DNA of 64,000 bases from Pelecanus crispus. Lineage: Eukaryota; Chordata; Aves; Pelecaniformes; Pelecanidae. The stretch is from positions 5,655,501 to 5,719,500 of the forward strand of contig NC_134660.1 of NCBI RefSeq assembly GCF_030463565.1, read 5' to 3'. The notes below the pieces were generated by a model. It was not told the DNA's origin. It saw only the letters and a program-made list of their open reading frames with translations, and searched no databases. Below, in pieces: positions 55,986 to 64,000 of the stretch (its first letter is position 1; every line of letters begins with the position of its first letter). Made by a program: the position numbers and the translations under genes.

Positions 55986-58370
55986 GTAAGGGTCCGGTGA
56001 GCATCATTCAGGGCAAAAGGGCCCCGTGGAGCCGCTCAGGCAGCTCCATCTTCACTCAGGGAAACTTGCTGGATTTGGGGGTAGGAGAGCGAGCGGCAGC
56101 AGGTAATGACGAGCCGTCCAGCATCGTTTCGGTGTTCAGCAGGTTGGACTAATGAGGTCATTTATATGGAGGGGAGGAAGGGGGAGAATGTGGTGGATGC
56201 TTTGGGGAGTTGTGAGGGCAAAGATCCCATCTATAGCTCCGGAGATGCCGGGAAGGCTCAGCCTCTGTGCCTGTCTGTCTGTCCAGCTGCCTCCCTCCTT
56301 GGTTATTTATACAGCCCTTGCGAACATCTCATCTTTGAGTCCCCCTTATCCAGATCCAAGTGGATTTGAATGAGATCCCTCAGGAGCTGGAGGGCAAGAG
56401 CCGAGGTGTGGGGCTCAGTGCCCAGAGCTGGGCATGGGGAGGGCTGTTGCGGCTGCAGGTGCCCCGGGTTGGTCCTGGTTTGCGTGGTGTCTGGTACAGG
56501 GAATTGGGGTAATGGGATCCTCCAGCCCCAGGATGCTGCAGGGACCATGATACTGCAAATCCCGTGGGAGCATCAGGTCTGGGACCTGCTTCCAGCGCTG
56601 CTCACTGGTGATCCCTATGGGAGCCGGTGGGGCCATGTCTCTCCTGGCATTCCTCAGAGGTGGCTGCATCTCCACCCCCCCCATGCCCCCCCGAGTCTGG
56701 GAGACCCCGTGGGGGGTGGCAGGTCCTTACAGCCCCACGCCACCCTCCCTTCCCCCACGTTGTCCCCTCCCTGCCTTCACAGCACCACTCAGATCTTTTC
56801 CAAGCCTGACATGAGAGCTGCTGGCAGGGAGGAGCAGGAGCGTTGGATGACACCCGAGTGCAGGCGGTGGGCAGTGGGCAAGCGCAGGGTCCCTGCTTTA
56901 ACCCTTCCCTGCCTGCCCGAGCCTCCACGGCAGCCAACCCCACCCTAAAATAAATCCAAGCGGCCACCCACCCCAGTGTCCTCTTTCCAGCAGTCCCCTC
57001 ATGGGGGTCAGTAGGGACAGCGGGATGGAAAGGCAGCGGGGATGGGGTGGTACCCCCCGCCGCATCCCCCGGCTCCAGGCAGGAGGGGGTTAGCGCATTG
57101 CTGCAGGATGTTGCAACCTCCTATTTCCATCTGTGGCCCAAGAGAGTATCTGAGGACTTCACAGCTTCCAGCCTATGTAAGCCACCCCCGCCTTGAAGCA
57201 CATCGAGGTACCCTTGGTAGGGCTGCGGGCAAACAGGCATTGCAGTGCTGGCATTTGAATAAAGTCAGGTCAATAACAAACGGTGAATTGTACGAAATGA
57301 ATTCCCATGCCACTAATGATGCCAGCTGCAGGAGTGGAGGCATCTCTGCAGGGCGTGTAGTTTTGCGGAGTTACTGGTTTATGTCCCGGGGGAGGCTGGT
57401 GTCCCCTCAGCATGTTCAGCATTAAGGATTTGGCTTTTCAAAGGAACCCAGCGATGACACGGCCTCGGCTACGTCTTTGCAAGGAGCTGGGGAAGGGAGC
57501 AGCGCCTTGTTTGGCACGTGCAGAGCACCCATCATGGCTAGGGTCCCGGTGAAGGTGCTGCTGCAACGCGCCGTGAAACACGGCCTTGTGCGTCACATCC
57601 TTCTCCTCCTCCATGTAAATCCCCCAAGCACCAGCACAGCCCTCAGCTCGCGGGTGTCCTTGTCCCAAAGTGCATGGCAAGGCAGGGGGGTGGGTTGGCT
57701 GCTGCCAGGAAAGGGGCTGGAGAGCATTTGCAGACCTCCTCTTGGTCTGCTTGAGAAAAGCAGCATCCAACAGGCAGAAAGCAGTGGAGCAGCATCATTC
57801 CCACAGCGGTGAACTCATTCAGCGAAGACCTCAACTGGTGCTTAAAATCAAGTACACGCTTTTATATTTGACCCAAGCAGCTATACCGGCACCGCTGTTG
57901 CTGCTTTAGAGTGACCTTGGCTGGTCGGGACCAAGCTAGGGGACCATGATGGCACCTGAAGAACATGAACTTGCTGCAGCATCTCAGTCCCCCTGGTCTG
58001 GCTGGGGAAAGGCATCCACCAGCGCTGGGCTTGCTCTAGCATTGTTTCCCAAGGTCTTTCAGCAGACCATCCCTTTTGCTCGGCATCTGGCAAATTGCAG
58101 GCAGCATAGCTTCACCCGGCTCCCCGGGATGGCGGGATGCTTGGAAGCATCCTGCATTCCTGCCAGTGCAGGTGGCTTGGGCCACGCTTCAGGCAAAGGA
58201 ACAAAATATACTGAGAGGAAGGGTAAAAAACCACAGTGGTGACAGGAGTCGACACAGGGGGACGTGTCACTAATGGGAGCCAGTGGTACTCATGGGCTTG
58301 GTGGGGGAGAGGTTGGTGTTTGAGCCACACAACCCATAGGATTTCCCAGCCGAGCACTTAAAAAACTCAG
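55986..58370. other. Intergenic, no gene recognised
   Basis: Mixed composition. No coding homology seen. A CpG-poor AT-richer strip lies at about 57,245-57,320. Confidence 0.35.
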
Positions 58371-59060
58371 AAATCCAAAGGATAATGCTGGAAAATGAAG
58401 AATTTTTTTTTTTCTCACTCTCTGAGTCTTCTGAGCCCACCACTATTTGAAAATAGAGTGGGAATAGGATTGGGGTGACTCTCTGTCAATTTTTTTACTG
58501 GTGTTATTTTCTTTTCCTGAAAACTTAGCACCAGTCCCTTTAAAAAAGGGCAGCCTAAAAACACAGCAAGTTTATGGTGCGCTCAGAACTGCTGTGGTGG
58601 TGGAGATCCAGTGTCCCACGGCAGCGCTGGAAGAGGCATTTGTTTGCAGAAGAAAATTTTGGAGACTTTGCATATCTTTCCAGATAGTCTTGGTAATGTA
58701 GTTAACAGCAAAGCATTAAAGGACGACAATATATCTGGCAATAGTAAACATCAGACTCTTAAATAGCACATTATCATATTACAGAAAGGCACATATACTT
58801 GTTTATAAAATGGCTAATTTTGTCTGGCGGAACTGAAGAGCGTTTATCCCAGTAACTGCTAGAAACTCATAATCTAGAAAACACTAATGCAGTTCCAGGC
58901 ACTGCTCGGCATGCCGTTAAATCACCCATATGCATGACTTAAAGCCAATCTCTCCACCCCCTGTGCTATTTGGGGGCAGGAAAAAACCATTTCACATTAG
59001 ATTTTTTCCATTTCCCCACTTCTTTTTCGAAACTTGGGGAAAATACAGTAGCAAATAAAC
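58371..59060. other. Long AT-rich island, candidate conserved non-coding element
   Basis: About 690 bp of unique, AT-rich, CpG-poor sequence (e.g. ggacgacaatatatctggca, gcacattatcatattacag, ttaaatcacccatatgcatg). It contains a TGCAT/ATGCAT octamer half-site and TAAACA forkhead-type cores. No frame of interest, no known repeat. Confidence 0.4.
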
Positions 59061-60271
59061 ACCCCGTAGGACTTCTTCAAGCCGTGACGTCCCTAGAACC
59101 GTGCTGGAAGGGTTTTTTTCTACAACCATCAGACTTTACAGAAAAGCACCGTGTCACCCCATGCACACAAGCGTCACCAAAAAAAAAAAAAGCACAAATA
59201 TCCTGAAGCTCAAAGAAACCCCACAGCAGCGGATGGCACCGCTGCCGCAGCACAGGGCTGACCGCCTCCTGCATCGCAGCCCACACCCAGTGGGGTCTGG
59301 AGCTGTTTGGGGTCCCTCTGCCCTGCCAGGCGCAAGATTTGTCCCTGCTCCTTCTCCTTTCCCCCACGGCCCCACCACTGGGGCTGAGTGGTCAGGTGTG
59401 TAGAGGTGGGAAATGCAGAGGGATAAGGGGTCTGGTATTTAATCATCCCCATAAAGCTCCCTGTCCTCCGCAGACATATAAATGCTATCCTGGCTGCACT
59501 GGGTGTCCATGCCCTTGGGCTGGGTTTGAACCAAATGCATGTTCTCCTGGCAGCAGGTCTCCTAGCCCATGTGGTTTTGTGGGTTTTTAAACCTATTTAA
59601 CACACGCAGGGGCAAAGAGGGGACCTGCTACTGGGGGCTTCACAGAGCATGCAGCAGGGTTTGGAGAGCGAGACCCATGGTGCGGCCCCGGGGGTCCTTG
59701 TGGGCGAGTGAGACGGCTGCCATGGGGATCGGCAGCGTGGAGGACGGATGGTGTTTGCAGCGGCACTTGGGATGCACGTGACCGAGCACCCATCGCTGAG
59801 CTGTGACTCACCCCCAAACCCTGCAGTCCCAGCTGGTCCCCGTTGCACCATCCTGCCCCACCCTGGCTGTCCTCGTGGGGATAAATAAGTGAGGGATGGA
59901 GAGGGTTGGGTTGTCCTGTGTGCAGTCAGCCTCTAGGTGCTGGTTGGGTTGGAAGTGGTGTGTCCCAGGAGGAGTTGGGGTGCAGGTAGCAAGGAGGGGT
60001 TGCTGCAGGCTTGTGCTTTTGGTGTGCTGTGATGGGTTTGGGCTGTGTGTGCAACAGGGTCTGCTTTTCAGAGCTCTTGAGGTGCTGGCTTGTCTCCCCT
60101 GGCATTAACTGCTTGAGCTACAAGCATGTGGGCCAGTTCTGGGCTCCCTGGCACCGGCTCTCCTGATGCTGGCTGCTTGCTGGCTTTGGTGCATGAGCTC
60201 CTTGTTTCCACACTAATCCCTGCTGCGGGGAGTCCCCCCTGTGCTGTGCACTGCGAGCACTTGGCTGAGCA
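59061..60271. other. Intergenic, no gene recognised
   Basis: Includes a 12-A run near 59,179 and a G/T-rich, CpG-poor strip at 59,895-60,110 that differs in composition from its surroundings. Confidence 0.35.
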
Positions 60272-60823
60272 TCACCTGGCTCTGCTGTTTCTTGGTGAGT
60301 GAAGCTGATTTACACTTGCTGATGACTGTTCAGGTTGTTTTCTGTCTTGGACTTGTGTTCTTATCAGCCTCTTCTGGGGTCTTTCCAGAACATCTCCTGT
60401 TAAGAGGATGAATCTCGAGGGCAGGCTTGCAGATGGGTAAGGGCAGCTCCTCAAAATGTGTTCAGTAGTCTTGCTGCAACACTGAAGATACTCAGTGGGT
60501 CCTAGTGCTGTCTCTTGGGTATCTGCAGAGCTGAGATCTTTCAGGAGCAGCATGTCTTCACTTGAGACACCCCAGTCATACCTGTCTTTGTTAACCCAGC
60601 CCTGAATATGGTGGGGTAACAAGCGCATCTCTCTGGGTTTACCAGGCTGGGGGCCTCTGGCTTTGCAGATGCTCTCCCAGAACGATGCCCTGGGAAGGGA
60701 GGAGCAGAGCCCTGGAGCCTGGGTGATGGGCTGAGCCCAGCACCTGTGTAGGTCAGCAGGATGGGGAGAAGCCACAGGCCACCCTGTGCCCCCCACAGCC
60801 ACGTGTCTGCACACAGCAGCCAA
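60272..60823 (-). pseudogene. Possible old LINE reverse-transcriptase tail remnant
   Basis: A 183-codon open stretch on the minus strand contains CCSKTTEHILRSCPYP. This resembles the CxC...E(T)xxHIxxxCP zinc-knuckle near the C-terminus of some non-LTR retrotransposon proteins. The rest is not recognisable. This is a motif-level resemblance only, and the stretch could also be chance. It is not CR1. Confidence 0.2.
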
Positions 60824-63059
60824 GAAAGTCCTTCCCCCTCTTCCTCAGCCCTCAGGAGGTTATTTTCTGTGCAGGGATGAAGTGCCAATTCTGGATGGGG
60901 TGGCTTTCCAAGCAGTCTCAGACAGGACCCTGTCATCCTTCTGTCTGTCCTGATTATACAGAACTTATTACGCAGCATCTCTGGTAGTTTCCAAACCATT
61001 CCTGTTATTTTGGAGGCTGATTTGTTTGTGTGGCCTCAGAGTAGCAAAAATATAAGAGGAAACTGAATTTCTAACAGTGAAGGCTGTGCACTCTTGAGCA
61101 GGGAGCTGCTCCCAGTTGCCTGCTGGTAATTGCTGATGCTGAACTGGGGGGCAAGATGCTCATCCATGGTGTGCCAAGGTGTTGGACATGGGCAGTGTGT
61201 CCAAAAGCAATGGCTCAAGTGTGTCACAGTAAAAAGGAGTTATCCAGCTTAGCTGGGAGTCCAAAATTTAAGGCGGCAATAAATAGGAGATCAGAGCTTT
61301 GTAGAGACTTTTTAAGTGACTGATTTCTAGCAGGAAAGCTGATGGGGCAAGAGTCTGCCTTTAATAAGGGACTCTGGGGGGACCCAGGTCCTGGGGAGAG
61401 CTGGGGCTGAGCCCTGTGGGACCATGGGGGCAACTTGTGCCCGGGGCAGCACCTGTTGCTGCACCCAAACTGCTTTTACCTATCGGAGGCGCAAAGAGTT
61501 TCATCTCTGTTATTTATAGCAGCTGCTATAAATGTGCCAGGATGTGCCAGGCCGGGGGCAGAGGGGCTGTTCACCCCGTCCCAGCAGCTGGGGGTGGCTG
61601 GTCCCAGGGTGAGCCGCTTCACCTGGGTGGTGGGACCTGGCTCTCTACCCCACTCTGTGTCTGCCTGCACACTGGTGTGGGAACTGGGCTCACTGGGGGA
61701 GAGAGGGGTGCTGAGCCTGGCCCCCACAGAGCCTGTGTCTGGTGCTTGGCTCCTTCTCTTTTGGGAAGCAGCGCTCAACCAGAGATGCTGATGGCTCCAG
61801 GCCTGTGGTGTGTGGGAGCTGGACATAGGCTTAAGTCCTGATCCTGCTCCCTGGGGTCATCCCACTATCTCTGGGTGGCTACAAAGGGGTCAGAGCAGGA
61901 CCAGATGCTGCAAAAGACCCCAAAAAGCCACAAAGCATTGCCATGGCCAGGGCAACGTCCCTTTTGAGGACCCCCTGCTTAGCCTTCGGCAGCGCTGCCA
62001 ACCCCCAGCATCTTCCCCTGGTGCTGCCAGGGGCCGCTCCATCGGCAGCGGAATCGGCGTGGCACAGCACGATGGCTTCAGCCCAGCGCGAGAGCAAGAG
62101 GAGGCACAAAGCAAAGCTGGTGCTGCCCGCTCGAGCTCCCCTCCTGCACTCGTTCCTGCTGGGGGAGGAATGAGCAGAGTCATGGGGCTGCAGAAACCTG
62201 ACTCCTGCACTGATAGCTGGTGGCAGCTGGAGGCACAGCCACCTCCGCCGGGACCGCAGGCTGGGCGCAACAAAGCGGGGACAGGGCGTTGCGGGGGGTT
62301 TGGAGGGGCAGCACCCAGCGGGAGGCTCCAGGGAAGATGTGGACCAAGCAGCACCCCGTGCACTGGAGCCTTGGAGAGCAGTGTGCTGCTGAAGGGGCTG
62401 GAGCTCTACAGAGCGCTGGCACTGCCCATAACACAGACTTGCCCAAACAGCTCTGCAAAACCCCATTTCCAGGGAAATTGAGGCTGCCTAGACCAACAAG
62501 CTCCTGTGAGTCCTTGGACTCCTCAGGAGATGGGGGGGGTTGGTCCCCCCATGGGTGCTGTGGGTCCAGCTTGAGCATACATCAGTGCATTCCTGGTGGG
62601 ACTCGAGATGATAGAGCCAGACACAGCACCGTGCTTTTGGCTTGAGCTTTGAGGCCACTGGTATCAAGGGAATGCAAAGGGCAGGTTTCCAGAGCTGCTC
62701 AAGCAGAGTGTGAAATCGGTGTAAATCCAGAATAACTGTGGGTAAGAACTGGGTTTAAATACAAAGATTGGTGCTCTTGCCACTTGATTTTTTTGGTTTT
62801 TAAAGGTTGGCCTGTTCCAAAAGGCAGCAAGTTGCTCCCATCCCTCTACCAACTGCCTTTTGAGCATGCATCAAAGCCCTGGTGCTGGAGCCACAAAGGG
62901 GCTGTTCAAACACTGTGGTGAGGGTGGTCTTGGCCCAAGAGATGTTGCAGCTGAGGGCCAGTCCCTGCTTCATCCCTCAGGTTGGATGTGATGGGGGTGA
63001 GCAGTAATACCCCCACAACGCTGTGCTGCTGTGGGGATTGCCTGCCCTTGGCAGAAGAA
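60824..63059. other. Intergenic, no gene recognised
   Basis: A 223-codon open frame at 61,810-62,481 (plus) has low-complexity, proline/glycine/alanine-rich composition and no recognisable domain, and I treat it as chance in GC-rich DNA. Confidence 0.35.
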
Positions 63060-63300
63060 AATCCATTTTGCACACCAAGATTCAATTCAGTAGCAAAAGC
63101 GCGGGAGCGCAGTGGTTTCTAAAATGCAGTTATCCTGCACTGCTGGAAATCAATACCTCCCTTTGCTGTTGTTTTTATGACTTGGTTTTATAATCACCAT
63201 AGGAATGTGTCGATACCATTATGCACCCAGACGCTCTCTTCCCATCAGGGATATGAACGTCCAGTTCTCCTTAATTACAAATGACTGAAGGTTTCCAGGT
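63060..63300. other. AT-rich block, candidate conserved non-coding element
   Basis: Unique sequence with gcagtggtttct (RUNX-type TGTGGT-like core), ctttgctgttgtttttatga (SOX/forkhead-like) and ttataatcaccataggaat, set in GC-rich flanks. Confidence 0.35.
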
Positions 63301-64000
63301 CTCAGCATGGCAGGGCTGGGGCTGTGAGGAATATTGATCCTAAAGCTTTATGGGGACAGGAGCTCGGTAGCATCGCGTAAAGTTTTGGTGCATGGAGGAG
63401 TCGTCACTTGCCAGTGGGATGCTTGTTTTGGGGAGGGTGAGGCGCAGAGGTGCATCTATCCCAGTATCTCTGCAAAGCAGGATCGAGTGTTAGGTATATT
63501 GGGCTCACCTCTGACAAAAGCTGGTGTTCATGGGTTGAACAGATATCGAGGCGAAGCTGAGGCAAGGTGACTCAAAGCAAGAACCTTTCTGGTGTCTAGG
63601 AAGCCTTTGCCAGGCGTTTTGGCCTCGCTCAGGTCATGGCAGCCTGTTCCTCTGGGTGCGACCACCTGTCTCATCCCTACTTTGCTCTCTCCAACCCTTT
63701 TTGTTGTTCTGCTGCTCAGTGGAGCCACTCTTATCTCTCCCAAATGGCCCATCCTATTCCTGTCTGGGGAGTCATCCTGATCTCTGTAACATTAGAAAGT
63801 GCCATTATTGCCTTGCTTTTTGGCTCATGATAAGCCTTTAACCCCTTCCTCTTGGGAGCAGAGCCATCCAGCACTGCATGTTACTCGTGTTTCCTATGGA
63901 CGGGTGCTGTGAGATGGTCACTGACCCTGCAGGACCGAGCTCCTTTGGCTGAGGAACCTCTTGCTTTGAGCACCGCACGTTGCTTGCACAAGGTGCAGGA
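63301..64000. other. Right edge, no gene recognised
   Basis: No coding homology or known repeat identified up to the window end. Confidence 0.35.

Noticed and set aside
61810-62481. 223-codon open frame (plus)
   Set aside because: Low-complexity composition, no domain, no splice or promoter support.
1-64000. CRISPR arrays, bacterial operons, tRNA or rRNA genes
   Set aside because: The DNA is clearly vertebrate with spliced genes, and no cloverleaf-like or rRNA sequence was noticed.

Overview
The window is vertebrate nuclear DNA, almost certainly avian. It carries CR1 LINE 3' ends with the bird-type 3' tail (repeats of ATTCTATG), a solo LTR of a family common in neoavian birds, short introns, and a GC-rich, gene-compact composition like that of a microchromosome. 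Exons were found by reading translated homology and checking splice sites and phase by hand. No computed alignment was available.

Left part (about 1-16,750, minus strand): two tandem alpha-2-macroglobulin (A2M) family genes. The upstream one (copy A, start codon at 16,441) has 21 in-frame exons down to 6,741, giving 903 codons. These cover the signal peptide, the macroglobulin (MG) domains and the bait region. No thioester, CUB or receptor-binding exons follow it. Instead the second copy (copy B, start codon at 4,174) begins and runs off the left edge after nine exons. Both copies have a STAT3-type acute-phase element (TTCCCAGAA in gene orientation) about 300 bp upstream of their ATG. This arrangement is the most unusual feature of the window: it could be a pseudogene, an assembly artefact, or two alternative 'heads' sharing one tail.

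Middle (17,573-30,410, minus strand): a complete six-exon AGPAT1-like lysophosphatidic acid acyltransferase gene, whose first intron holds two head-to-tail CR1 3' ends. Upstream of it are a 514-bp solo LTR with a 5-bp target duplication and then PRR29, with five coding exons recognised and the start codon not found.

Right part: a complete 13-exon class B1 (secretin-family) receptor on the plus strand (38,326-49,339, 427 aa), most like the GHRH / PACAP-related-peptide receptors, with one GC-AG intron. From 49,426 to the right edge I recognise no protein-coding gene. That stretch holds AT-rich islands that look like conserved non-coding elements, one CpG-rich CCAAT-bearing promoter-like segment, and a possible old LINE remnant. 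PRR29 lies on human 17q23, so the window probably belongs to a 17q-equivalent avian microchromosome (inference).
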